Assembly: GCA_965198495.1 (NCBI GenBank)
Contig: CBDAPL010000001.1
Coordinates: 1 to 64,000, forward strand
DNA length: 64,000 nt
DNA from: RH-AL1 sp965198495
GTDB taxonomy: Bacteria > Pseudomonadota > Alphaproteobacteria > Rhizobiales > Beijerinckiaceae
Direction of reading: 5' to 3'
Positions 24,079 through 32,313 of the stretch are shown here, piece after piece; position 1 is the first letter of the stretch; the number at the start of each line of letters is the position of its first letter. A program made the translations under genes and the position numbers. The notes beneath the pieces are model-generated. The model did not search any database and was not told the origin of the DNA. It saw nothing but the letters and a program-made list of their open reading frames with translations.

Positions 24079-24143
24079 GCGCGACGGCACGGCGCTTCGC
24101 CTTTTCCCGCTATGCGCGGGAGGAGAAGCTAGGCGGGGGCTGA
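24075..24143 (+). CDS. Possible 22-codon ORF between ATPase and permease genes
   Basis: An ATG overlapping the ATPase stop (ATGA at 24075) opens a 22-codon frame (MSATARRFAFSRYAREEK, then Gly-rich) that stops at 24141-24143, 3 nt before the permease ATG. It may be a translational-coupling device or simply a chance frame. There is no homology evidence. Confidence 0.25.
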   Translation: MSATARRFAFSRYAREEKLGGG

Positions 24144-24146
24144 GCG

Positions 24147-25688
24147 ATGGCGATGCTGGACATGGCGCCGCGCCGACGCGGACCGACGTTTGGTTACGGC
24201 GCCGTGACCTGCGCGTTTCTCGCGCTCGCCGCCGGTTGCGCGCTGGTGGCCGACCTGCATGTCGCCGCGCTGCATCCCTGGGCGGATCTACTCGCGTTCG
24301 GCGCCGGCTTTCTGCGGCCAGACCTCGCCGCCATCACGCTGAACGCGATCGTGCTCACGGTCGCCTTCGCCGTCGTTGGTGTCGGTCTCGGCGCCTGCGT
24401 CGGTCTCGCCCTGAGCCTGGTGTTCGCACGCTCGCGGGCGGTGCGGGTGCTGGCCGCCGGCATGCGCTCGATCCACGAGCTTTTCTGGGCGCTGCTTTTG
24501 CTGCAGATCACCGGCATCTCCGCCACGACCGGCGTGCTCGCTCTGGCGATCCCCTATGCCGGGATCTTCGCCAAGGTCTACGCCGAGATCATGGAGGAGG
24601 CCGACCTCTCGGCCGAGCGGGCGCTGCCGTCCGGCACGACGACGCTGGCGCGTTTCGCCTTCGTGCGCGCGCCGCTGCTCTCGCAGGCGTTTCGCTCCTA
24701 CCTTCTCTATCGGCTGGAGTGCGGCATGCGCTCGACGCTGATCCTGGGCTTCATCGGTGTGCCGACCATCGGCTTCGATCTCGAGACCTATTTCAACCAG
24801 GGGGACTACCGCCAGGTCGCGGCGTTGATCCTCGCCTTCTACGCGCTGATCGCCACGCGCGGCCTGTGGGCGAGGCCGAAGACGCTGCCCTTCCTCGTCG
24901 CCGGCAGCCTGATCGCCCTGGCGACGATGGTGACATCGCTCACCGGCGACCCCATCGGCGCCAGGCTTCTGCGGTTCGGCGCCGCCATCGTTCCCAAGCC
25001 GCTGCGCGACCATACGGGACTGTTCTGGCCGTGGCTGTGGGACATCCTCCGCCATCAGGTCGCTCCCGGTCTGATCGCGACGATCGTGCTGTCGCAGCTC
25101 GCGGCGACGCTGGCGGCGGTGAGCGCGCTGGTGCTGTTCCCGGCGATCAGCCAGCGCTTCAGCGGACCGGTCGGCCGGCTCGCCGGACGCGGCTTCCTCA
25201 TCGCCTTGCGCGGCACGCCGGAATTCGTTTTCGCCTACATCCTGCTCCAGCTGTTCGGTCCCTCCATGCTGCCGGCGGTCCTGGCGCTCGGCGTGCACAA
25301 CGGCGGCATCATCGGCTTCCTGATGGGCCGGCACGCCGATCAGCTGCTGTATCGCCGCGACGCGCCGCGCCGGCTCGACCTTTACGCCTACGAGACGCTG
25401 CCGCGGCTCTACGGGCAGTTCATGGCGCTGGTGCTCTACCGCTACGAGATCATCGTTCGCGAGAGCGCCATCCTCGGCATTCTGGGCGTGCGAACGCTCG
25501 GCTATTACGTCAACGCCGATTTCTACGAGTTCAAGTTCGATCAGGCCATGGTCGTGCTGCTGGCGACCGCGGCGCTATCCTTCGCCATCGATGCGGCGTC
25601 CCGCGAGGTCCGGCGGCGGCTGCGCATCGACGTGCTGCCGACACGGCTTGCGGGAGGAACGGCGCAGGTGAGGCCGGCCGAAGCCTGA
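24147..25688 (+). CDS. Fused PhnE-PhnE type ABC transporter permease
   Basis: The 513-residue protein is two PhnE-like permease units in one chain, each with about six helices. The first unit (about 15-245) contains the coupling-loop region IMEEADLSAERALPSGTTTL and GFIGVPTIGFDLETYF. The second (about 300-495) contains LRGTPEFVFAYILLQLFG and AILGILGVRTLGYYVNADFY. PhnE is usually a separate ~270-aa protein that dimerises, so the fusion makes the channel an asymmetric pseudo-dimer. It completes a three-gene importer with the PhnD-like and PhnC-like genes. No C-P lyase genes follow, which argues against simple phosphonate use. Confidence 0.88.
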   Translation: MAMLDMAPRRRGPTFGYGAVTCAFLALAAGCALVADLHVAALHPWADLLAFGAGFLRPDLAAITLNAIVLTVAFAVVGVGLGACVGLALSLVFARSRAVRVLAAGMRSIHELFWALLLLQITGISATTGVLALAIPYAGIFAKVYAEIMEEADLSAERALPSGTTTLARFAFVRAPLLSQAFRSYLLYRLECGMRSTLILGFIGVPTIGFDLETYFNQGDYRQVAALILAFYALIATRGLWARPKTLPFLVAGSLIALATMVTSLTGDPIGARLLRFGAAIVPKPLRDHTGLFWPWLWDILRHQVAPGLIATIVLSQLAATLAAVSALVLFPAISQRFSGPVGRLAGRGFLIALRGTPEFVFAYILLQLFGPSMLPAVLALGVHNGGIIGFLMGRHADQLLYRRDAPRRLDLYAYETLPRLYGQFMALVLYRYEIIVRESAILGILGVRTLGYYVNADFYEFKFDQAMVVLLATAALSFAIDAASREVRRRLRIDVLPTRLAGGTAQVRPAEA

Positions 25689-25816
25689 CCGCCCATCGCG
25701 TGGCGCCGCTTGCCTTGCGCGACGACCATGGCATACCGCATGCGGGCGCCTCTCTCCCGTCGAGGACCTTGGCGCAACCGTCTTGAAGGCGAGACGGCTG
25801 TCTGGAGCGTAGACGA

Positions 25817-26584
25817 ATGAAAGCGGTCATCCTTGCCGGTGGACTGGGGACACGCCTGTCCGAGGAGACAAGTGTGCGGCCCAAGCCAATGGTGGAGATC
25901 GGCGGGCGGCCGATCCTCTGGCACATCATGCAGATGTTCTCGGCGCATGGCGTCAAGGACTTCGTGATCTGCCTTGGCTACAAAGGCTACATCATCAAGG
26001 AGTTCTTTCTCAACTATCGCCTGCACGTCAGCGACGTGACGATGCGGCTGGGCAGCGGCGACATCGAGTTCCATCGCAGCACCGGGCAGGACTGGAACGT
26101 CTCGCTGATCGAGACGGGGGACGCGACGATGACCGGCGGCCGCCTCAAACGCGTGCGCGAGTACATCGGCGACGACGACTTCTTCATGACCTACGGAGAC
26201 GGCGTCAGCGACGTCGATCTCACCGCGCTCCTCGCCTTCCACAAGGCGCAGAAGCGCCTGGCGACCTTGACCGCGGTCGCGCCGCCGGGCCGGTTCGGCG
26301 CTCTCGAACTCGGCGGCGATCAGGTCCGCAGTTTCCGCGAGAAGCCAGCGGGGGACGGCGCGATGATCAACGGTGGCTTCTTCGTTCTGTCGCCGAAGGT
26401 GCTCGATCTGATCGAGGGTGACGCGACGACCTGGGAGAACGAGCCGATGGAGCGGCTGGCCCACACCGACCAGCTCAACGCCTTCCTTCATCGCGGCTTC
26501 TGGCAGGCGATGGACACCTTGCGCGACAAGAACCACCTCGAGGCGCTGTGGGCTCGAGGCAACGCGCCTTGGAAATGCTGGTGA
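25817..26584 (+). CDS. rfbF: Glucose-1-phosphate cytidylyltransferase
   Basis: The 255-residue nucleotidyltransferase makes CDP-glucose from glucose 1-phosphate and CTP. The signature loop is MKAVILAGGLGTRLSEETSV with RPKPMVEIGGRPILWH, typical of RfbF. Later motifs are FMTYGDGVSDVD (metal-binding Asp), GRFGALEL and REKPAGDGAMINGGFFVL. It is followed 44 nt later by rfbG, the next enzyme of the pathway. It is the first committed step of CDP-deoxyhexose synthesis for a surface polysaccharide or glycoconjugate. Confidence 0.96.
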   Translation: MKAVILAGGLGTRLSEETSVRPKPMVEIGGRPILWHIMQMFSAHGVKDFVICLGYKGYIIKEFFLNYRLHVSDVTMRLGSGDIEFHRSTGQDWNVSLIETGDATMTGGRLKRVREYIGDDDFFMTYGDGVSDVDLTALLAFHKAQKRLATLTAVAPPGRFGALELGGDQVRSFREKPAGDGAMINGGFFVLSPKVLDLIEGDATTWENEPMERLAHTDQLNAFLHRGFWQAMDTLRDKNHLEALWARGNAPWKCW

Positions 26585-26628
26585 GCGTCCGCGCGATCAC
26601 GCGCGTCTGACATGCCGAGGAGCATCGC

Positions 26629-27702
26629 TTGATCAATCCGACGTTTTGGCGCGGCAAGTCGGTGTTCGTCACCGGGCACACCGGCTTCAAGGGTGGGTGG
26701 CTGACCCTCTGGCTCGAAAGGCTCGGCGCGAACGTCACGGGATTTTCGCTGTTGCCGGAGGGCGAGCCGAACCTGTTTTCCCTCGCCGGCCTGGAAGGCA
26801 GGTGTCGTTCGATCATCGGCGACATCCGACACGAGGTCGCCCTCCGCGACGCCATGGCGGCGGCGCGGCCGGACATCGTCCTGCATCTCGCCGCGCAGGC
26901 GCTGGTGCGGCGCTCCTACCGCGAGCCGGTGGCGACCTACGCGACCAACGTCATGGGCACGGTGCACTGCCTGGAAGCGGTGCGCCATACGCCATCGGTG
27001 CGCGCCGCCGTCGTCGTCACCAGCGACAAATGCTACGAGAACCGCGATTGGGATTGGGCCTATCGCGAGAGCGAGCCGATGGGCGGTCACGATCCCTATT
27101 CGAACTCCAAGGGCTGCAGCGAACTCGTGGCGTCGGCCTATCGCGCCAGTTATTTCGGGCCGGTCGATGGCGCCTGTCGCGTCGCCAGCGGGCGCGCGGG
27201 CAACGTCATCGGCGGCGGCGACTGGTCGGAGGATCGGCTGATCCCGGACATGATCCGGGCCTTCACCGCACGACGCTCCGTCGAGATCAGGGCGCCGGGC
27301 GCGACGCGCCCCTGGCAGCATGTCCTCGAGCCGGTCCACGGCTATCTGCGGCTCGCGGAAGCGCTCTGCGGCGCCGACGGCGACGCCTACGCCGATGGCT
27401 GGAACTTCGGGCCGGCCGACAGCGACTGCAAGCCGGTGTCCTATATCGTCGAGCGGCTGTGCCAGGGGTGGGGCGACGGCGCCTCCTGGAATCTTTCGGG
27501 CGGCACCCATCCCCACGAGGCCAACTTCCTCAAGGTGGACGCCTCCAAGGCCAAGGCGCGCCTAAGGTGGACGCCTTGCCTCGATCTCGACCAGGCGCTG
27601 GATTGGACGGTGGAATGGTACCGCGCGGTCGATGCGGGCGGTGACGCCGCCGCGCTCTGCGGCGCGCAGATCGCCCGCTATCAGGCGCTCGCCGGCGCCT
27701 GA
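26629..27702 (+). CDS. rfbG: CDP-glucose 4,6-dehydratase
   Basis: This 357-residue SDR-fold enzyme converts CDP-glucose to CDP-4-dehydro-6-deoxyglucose using bound NAD. Signatures are VFVTGHTGFKGGWLTLWLE (Rossmann NAD loop), LHLAAQALVRRSYREP, TSDKCYENRDWDWAYRE, DPYSNSKGCSE (with the YxxxK site here as YSNSK) and RAGNVIGGGDWSEDRLIPD. Translation probably starts at TTG 26629. It forms an operon with rfbF and converges on the epimerase/reductase gene, with only 3 nt between stops. Confidence 0.95.
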   Translation: MINPTFWRGKSVFVTGHTGFKGGWLTLWLERLGANVTGFSLLPEGEPNLFSLAGLEGRCRSIIGDIRHEVALRDAMAAARPDIVLHLAAQALVRRSYREPVATYATNVMGTVHCLEAVRHTPSVRAAVVVTSDKCYENRDWDWAYRESEPMGGHDPYSNSKGCSELVASAYRASYFGPVDGACRVASGRAGNVIGGGDWSEDRLIPDMIRAFTARRSVEIRAPGATRPWQHVLEPVHGYLRLAEALCGADGDAYADGWNFGPADSDCKPVSYIVERLCQGWGDGASWNLSGGTHPHEANFLKVDASKAKARLRWTPCLDLDQALDWTVEWYRAVDAGGDAAALCGAQIARYQALAGA

Positions 27703-27705
27703 GGA

Positions 27706-28593
27706 TCAGGCGCTTCGCGCGATCGTGTCGGCCAGGCCGGAGGCGAGGTCGAAGCGCGGGCGGAACCCCACTTCCGTGAACAGTCGTCTTGCGTCGGCTT
27801 CGATGATCGGCGGGTCTCCCGCGCTCAGGGCGCGCTGCCCATAGCCGAGGCAATGCTTGTTGCCGATGTGGTCGGCCAACAAGTCGAGGATATCTCGTAC
27901 GGCGACGGCATGGCCGGAGCCGATGTTCACCGCCCCGGTCACGCCGCTTCCAAGCAGCGCCACGAGCGCGCGGGCGGCGTCGCCCACGTGCAGGAAGTCG
28001 CGCTTCTGCAGGCCCTCGCTCGTCGGGAACGGCGTGTTCGCGCGAAGCGCGGCCATCGCGTCGGAGACGAGCCGACCCGGCTTTTCGCCCGGTCCGTACA
28101 GGAAGAACAGGCGGGCCCACGCGGCGGAAAGACCCCATTCTCCGGCATAGCCCAAAGCCATGCGCCGCGTGGCATCCTTGGCCGTCCCGTAGAAGGTGGC
28201 CGGACGGCAGGGCGTGACGCCCTCGATGAAGCGATCGTCGCCCCAGGCGTATTCCGCGCAGCTGCCGACCATCACCGCACGCTCGCCGCCGGCCTCATGG
28301 AAGGCCTTGATGAGGTCGAGGCTCGCCGCCGCCCAGTCCAAATTCATCGGCGAGCGCCAGTAGACCCCGGGATCGGCGATCCAGGCGAGATGCAGGAGAT
28401 GGCTGGCGCCGGCCCGCGCGACCGCATCGCGTCGCGAACCGCGGTCGAGGAGGTCGGCTGGTTGAAAGATGACGCCGTCGCACGCGGGGTCCGTGCGGTC
28501 GACAGCCCAGATCTCGTAGCCGGCGGCCGAGAGCGCCTCGATCGCATGCCTGCCGACGAAGCCGCTGGCCCCCGTCAGCAGCACGCGCTTCAC
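27706..28593 (-). CDS. NAD-dependent epimerase/dehydratase family protein (probable CDP-4-ketohexose reductase)
   Basis: The 295-residue extended SDR has the Rossmann motif VLLTGASGFVGRHAIEAL, a SCAEYAWG segment, YGTAKDATRRM (catalytic YxxxK) near residue 140, and the substrate-loop region RLFFLYGPGEKPGRLV. By position, at the end of the rfbF-rfbG/rfbC-like/C-methyltransferase set, it probably reduces the 4-keto group of the final CDP-sugar. GTG at 28593 is the likely start, overlapping the 3,5-epimerase stop by 4 nt, so the genes are translationally coupled. Confidence 0.85.
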   Translation of the reverse strand: MKRVLLTGASGFVGRHAIEALSAAGYEIWAVDRTDPACDGVIFQPADLLDRGSRRDAVARAGASHLLHLAWIADPGVYWRSPMNLDWAAASLDLIKAFHEAGGERAVMVGSCAEYAWGDDRFIEGVTPCRPATFYGTAKDATRRMALGYAGEWGLSAAWARLFFLYGPGEKPGRLVSDAMAALRANTPFPTSEGLQKRDFLHVGDAARALVALLGSGVTGAVNIGSGHAVAVRDILDLLADHIGNKHCLGYGQRALSAGDPPIIEADARRLFTEVGFRPRFDLASGLADTIARSA

Positions 28594-29132
28594 CGCGCGC
28601 CATCCGCGACGAAGTCGGGGTAGCCGCGATCCCGGTCGGACATGGCGCCGACGGGCAGCGCCCAGGTGTGGGCGACCACCCGATCGTTCCAGCGCAAGCC
28701 ACGCGCGGCCTCGGCGACATAGGGCTTGTCGATCATGTAGAGGACCTCGCAATCGTCGCGGAGCGTCTGAAAGCCATGTGCCACGCCGGCGGGAATATAG
28801 AGGGAATGCCGGTCCGCGGCGGTCAATTCGAACGCCAGCGTCGTGCCGTAGGACGCGGAACCGGGCCTGATGTCGACGATGACATCCTGGATCGCGCCTT
28901 GCGTGCAGCGAACGAGCTTCGTTTCCTCGTGCGCTCCGACGGAGTAGTGCATGCCACGGATCGTACCCGCCCGCGTGTTCACCGAGACGGACGATTGCGC
29001 GAAGGACGAGACGAGGCCTTGCCGGTCGAACTCGTCCACGCAGAAGACGCGCGCGAACGCTCCGCGTTCGTCGAGGAGCGGCTCCGGCCGCACGAGGAAT
29101 GCGTCCTCGATAGCGAGGCGAACGAAGCGCAT
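28590..29132 (-). CDS. RfbC-like NDP-4-keto-sugar 3,5-epimerase
   Basis: The 180-residue cupin-fold enzyme matches dTDP-4-dehydrorhamnose 3,5-epimerase: RGMHYSVGAHEETKLVRC with the catalytic His of RGxHY, QDVIVDIRPGSASYG, and the IPAGVAHGFQTL loop. Here the context (rfbF/rfbG, no rmlA/rmlB) makes a CDP-linked 4-keto-6-deoxy sugar the expected substrate. It may act at C3, C5 or both, as in branched-sugar pathways. It lies 3 nt downstream of the C-methyltransferase gene and overlaps the reductase gene. Confidence 0.9.
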   Translation of the reverse strand: MRFVRLAIEDAFLVRPEPLLDERGAFARVFCVDEFDRQGLVSSFAQSSVSVNTRAGTIRGMHYSVGAHEETKLVRCTQGAIQDVIVDIRPGSASYGTTLAFELTAADRHSLYIPAGVAHGFQTLRDDCEVLYMIDKPYVAEAARGLRWNDRVVAHTWALPVGAMSDRDRGYPDFVADGAR

Positions 29133-29135
29133 CGC

Positions 29136-30389
29136 CTAGAAGACGGCGATCTTCGGGATGGCGGTGACGAACTGGCCGCCCCAATCGCGGATCGTCTTCA
29201 TCTCCTCGGCGATCTCCGTCTTCAAATTCCAAGGCAGGATCAGGACGTAGTCCGGCTTCATGGCGACGAGCGCTTCGGGCGACACGACCGGCACGCGGCT
29301 GCCGGGCAGCAAGGTCCCCTGCTTGTGCGGCGAGCGATCGGCGACGGCGTCGATCATGTCCGCTCGCACGCCGATGTAGTTGAGGAACGTGTTGCCCTTG
29401 GCGGCGGCGCCGTAGCCGCAGATCCGCTTGCCGGCGCGCTTGGCGGCGATGAGGAATTCGAGCGCGCCGAACTTGATGCCGAGCGTCGCCTCGGCGAAGC
29501 CGCGGTAGCCCTCGAGCGCATCGAGACGCGCCCGCTTCTCGTCGCCGAGCACCTTGGCGACAGCCGCCGTCTCGGCGTGGCGCGCGCCGGGATGGGTCAT
29601 GAACACCCGCAGCGAGCCGCCGTGGGTCGGCACTTCCTCGACGTCGAAGATGCGCAGACCGACGCGCCGCGCCACCTCGGCCACCGCGATGAGCGACAGG
29701 TACGAGAAATGTTCGTGGTAGATCTGATCGAACTGCAGACCCTCGACCTGCTTGAGCAGGTGCGGGAACTCGAACGTCGCGACGCCCTCCGGCTTCAGCA
29801 GCACTCGGAACCCGGTCACGAAGTCGAGGATGTCGGGCACGTGCGCCAGGACGTTGTTGGCCGCCATCAGATCGGCCGCGTGGCCGGCATCGCGCAGCCG
29901 CTCGGCGGTCGCCTGTCCGAAGAAGGCGACCTCGGAGGGGACGCCGTTGCGTCGCGCCACCGCCGCTACGTTGGCCGCCGGTTCGACACCGAGGACCGGC
30001 ACGCCCGCGCGCACGAAATATTGCAGCAGGTAGCCATCGTTGCTCGCCACTTCGACGACCTTGCTGCCGCCGTTGAGCGCGAAGCGCCGCGTCATCGCGG
30101 CGACGTAGGCTTCGGCGTGGCGCAGCCAGCTCGCCGAGAAGCTCGAGAAATAGGCGTAATCGGAGAAGATCGCCTCCGGGCTCTCGAACTCCTCGAGCTG
30201 GACCAGGAAGCAGGTCGGGCAGACGAACGCATGCAGCGGATAGAACTTTTCGCCTTCACGCGCTCTGTCGAGCGGCACGTAGGAGTTCGAGAGCGGCGAC
30301 AGGCCGAGGTCGACGAAACTGTGCGTGAGAGGCGTGCCACAAATCCTGCAGCTTTGTGTCCTCTCGCGCGCGTCTGACGCCATCACCAT
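29136..30389 (-). CDS. Sugar C-methyltransferase (NovU/TcaB9-type three-domain family)
   Basis: The 417-residue protein has three recognised parts. An N-terminal zinc-binding region has paired cysteines (CRICGTPLTHSFVDLGL, then FVCPTCFLVQL). A SAM-binding Rossmann domain has VVEVASNDGYLLQYF near residue 113, NNVLAHVPDI and IYHEHFSYLSL. A C-terminal domain has GYGAAAKGNTFLNY and DYVLILPWNL. This is the layout of NDP-4-keto-6-deoxyhexose 3-C-methyltransferases. In this cassette it should add a methyl branch to the CDP-4-keto-6-deoxyhexose from RfbG. It is the first gene of a three-gene minus-strand operon that converges with rfbF-rfbG. Confidence 0.92.
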   Translation of the reverse strand: MVMASDARERTQSCRICGTPLTHSFVDLGLSPLSNSYVPLDRAREGEKFYPLHAFVCPTCFLVQLEEFESPEAIFSDYAYFSSFSASWLRHAEAYVAAMTRRFALNGGSKVVEVASNDGYLLQYFVRAGVPVLGVEPAANVAAVARRNGVPSEVAFFGQATAERLRDAGHAADLMAANNVLAHVPDILDFVTGFRVLLKPEGVATFEFPHLLKQVEGLQFDQIYHEHFSYLSLIAVAEVARRVGLRIFDVEEVPTHGGSLRVFMTHPGARHAETAAVAKVLGDEKRARLDALEGYRGFAEATLGIKFGALEFLIAAKRAGKRICGYGAAAKGNTFLNYIGVRADMIDAVADRSPHKQGTLLPGSRVPVVSPEALVAMKPDYVLILPWNLKTEIAEEMKTIRDWGGQFVTAIPKIAVF

Positions 30390-30570
30390 CCTGCCTGCCT
30401 GAGGGCCACAGCCGAACGCTATAGGCGCCAGCCTGAGGCGAGGCTACCGAAAAGCCGGAAGGACATCTACCGATGCAAGTCGCGCCTCGCTCGACGCGGC
30501 CGAGGTGTGGTCTCGTTCATCGTCAATAGCGGTGCTGGCCGAGCGGTTGCACCCCACGTCGATGCGACGA

Positions 30571-31071
30571 TCATTCGTGCGAACCGAACAGGAACGAATC
30601 CACGCCCAGAAACAAAGAGGTCGTGGGCGGGAGCAGCGATGTCTGCGCGCTCGGGTCGGCCCCGGCGGTCTGCGGAGCGGTCGCGGCAGCCGGCGTGAAG
30701 GCATAGTACTGGCCGTAACCGAGCTGGCCGGGGACGTTCGCGCAGACATGACCATCGGCGAACGCGACATGGGGATCGCACGGGTAGGGCGCCGTCGCCG
30801 CGATCGTCCGCTCGCGAAATCGATCCTGGGCGCGCGAACGCGCGATCGACGCGTCGCCATAGGTCTGCTCCGCTGTCGATCGCGGCGAGAGCGGCGCCAG
30901 GGTCGAGAGCCGCACCGCGTCGACGCTCGGGTGCGTGCGAAAGACGTGGCGGTGCCTTCGTGCGGCAAGGTCCGCCGCCGACGATGGCGCCGGCAGACAC
31001 ATCGAGCCGAAGATCAAGACGGCCGCGGTGCATATGAGAAGGTGTTTTGGCACGGTTGCTCCGCAAGACAT
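30571..31071 (-). CDS. Secreted hypothetical protein
   Basis: The 166-residue product has an N-terminal signal-like segment (HLLICTAAVLIFGSMCLPAP, about residues 10-30, possibly a lipobox-like SMC). Its mature region is Ala/Pro/Thr-rich, with APYPCDPHVAFADGHVCANV (two Cys) and GQLGYGQYYAFTPA. No known domain is visible. The composition suggests a periplasmic or outer-membrane-associated small protein. Start choice between codons near 31071 is uncertain. Confidence 0.55.
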   Translation of the reverse strand: MSCGATVPKHLLICTAAVLIFGSMCLPAPSSAADLAARRHRHVFRTHPSVDAVRLSTLAPLSPRSTAEQTYGDASIARSRAQDRFRERTIAATAPYPCDPHVAFADGHVCANVPGQLGYGQYYAFTPAAATAPQTAGADPSAQTSLLPPTTSLFLGVDSFLFGSHE

Positions 31072-31381
31072 CCCTGGTCCTAGACGGACGTATGATCACG
31101 GTCTTGTCAAACCCATTGTCTAGCCACCAGGCGGCGGTCGCGTCTTTGGTCGCGACACATCGCCAAGCGGGCTATTGTTTCCGGCGACTGAGTACTTGCA
31201 CCGCAGGCGCTTGATGCCTTGGGATGGCTAGGGCAACCGTGAACGAAGCATGATCATCGCGCAAAACCGATTCGTATCGGTTTCGTGCCCGCTCTGGTCG
31301 AGAAATGCCATTTCGGCACAGATGCCTTCGAGCGCGCGTTAACGTTCGCGAAATTCGGCGCGGAGCCTATCGCCAGCGCCG
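31072..31381. other. Intergenic region, nothing recognised
   Basis: About 310 bp lies between the secreted hypothetical protein and the dienelactone hydrolase. No frame with a ribosome-binding site, strong hairpin or repeat was seen. The left part must contain the promoter of the 30571-31071 gene. Confidence 0.4.
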
Positions 31382-32248
31382 CTACACCAGCGTGCTTTTG
31401 TAGAGCGCGCTCAGCTCGGTCCAAGCCCGCTCGGCGGCCTGCTCGTCGTAGACGGCGCTTCCCTTGACGCACCAGCCATGGTTCGCGCCCTCGTAGACCA
31501 CGACCTTGGCCGGCAGATCGGCCTTGGCGAAGGTCGTCCGCAGCGTGTCCTTCGCCGTGGGGTCGCGCTTGTCGTCGTTGTCGGCGACGGCGCAATAGAA
31601 GCGCGCCTTCATCGCCGGGATCAGCAGGTGCGGGCTGTCGGGCTTCGTGGTGACGAGATTGCCCCCGTGGAAGGTCGCGGCGCCGGCGATGCGCTCGGCA
31701 ACCGCCGCGGCGGTGCGAAAGGTCAGCGGGCCGCCCATGCAATAGCCCTGCACGCCGGCCTTCGCACTGGTGTTGGTCCGCGGCTGCGCGTCGAGGAAGG
31801 CGAGGAAGGCGACGGCGTCGCGCTTGGTGCCGTCCGGCGTCAGCGCCGCCGCCAGCGGCATGACCTTGGCCCTGTCTTCCGGCTTGGTGAAGTCGAACCC
31901 GGCATCGACGACCGGCGCGCGACGCTGCCGGTAGAAAGGGTTGGGGACCAGCACGACGTAGCCTTGCGCGGCGAGCCGGCGTCCCATCTGGCGGAACACC
32001 GGACGAAGACCGAGAATGTCGGTCCAGATGAGGACGGCGGGCCAGGGTCCCGTGCCGGCGGGGTGGAACAGGGCCGAGTCGGCCGAGCCATCGGGCGTCT
32101 TCACGTCGACGTCGGTCTCGACGACCTCCGCCTCCGCCTTCGTCGGCGCGCTCGCGACGAGCGCGGCCGCGAACGCGGCGACGCCGAAGGTTCGGCGCGA
32201 CATGTCGGGATCGTGGGTCGGCCCTTGATGGATCTCGTCGTCGCACAT
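31382..32248 (-). CDS. Tat-exported dienelactone hydrolase family protein
   Basis: The 288-residue alpha/beta hydrolase has a short leader with a twin-arginine motif (SRRTFGVAAFAAALVASAP, residues 16-34), implying export through Tat. The DLH fold follows: AVLIWTDILGLRPVF, nucleophile Cys in GYCMGGPLTFR, acid residue region VADNDDKRD, and catalytic His in GANHGWCV. Dienelactone hydrolases open lactone rings, but many family members have other substrates. The ATG at 32248 has GGAGAAG upstream. It lies 65 bp downstream of kup on the same strand. Confidence 0.88.
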   Translation of the reverse strand: MCDDEIHQGPTHDPDMSRRTFGVAAFAAALVASAPTKAEAEVVETDVDVKTPDGSADSALFHPAGTGPWPAVLIWTDILGLRPVFRQMGRRLAAQGYVVLVPNPFYRQRRAPVVDAGFDFTKPEDRAKVMPLAAALTPDGTKRDAVAFLAFLDAQPRTNTSAKAGVQGYCMGGPLTFRTAAAVAERIAGAATFHGGNLVTTKPDSPHLLIPAMKARFYCAVADNDDKRDPTAKDTLRTTFAKADLPAKVVVYEGANHGWCVKGSAVYDEQAAERAWTELSALYKSTLV

Positions 32249-32313
32249 GGCGTCTTCTCCGCTGTCGATTGACCGTTCCATCGCCCGGAAGATCGCCCGC
32301 ATCGCCCTCGGCG

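Noticed and set aside
24288..25334. 348-codon minus-strand open frame
   Set aside because: It is antisense to the permease gene, with a Gln/Glu/Arg-rich shadow composition and no motif.
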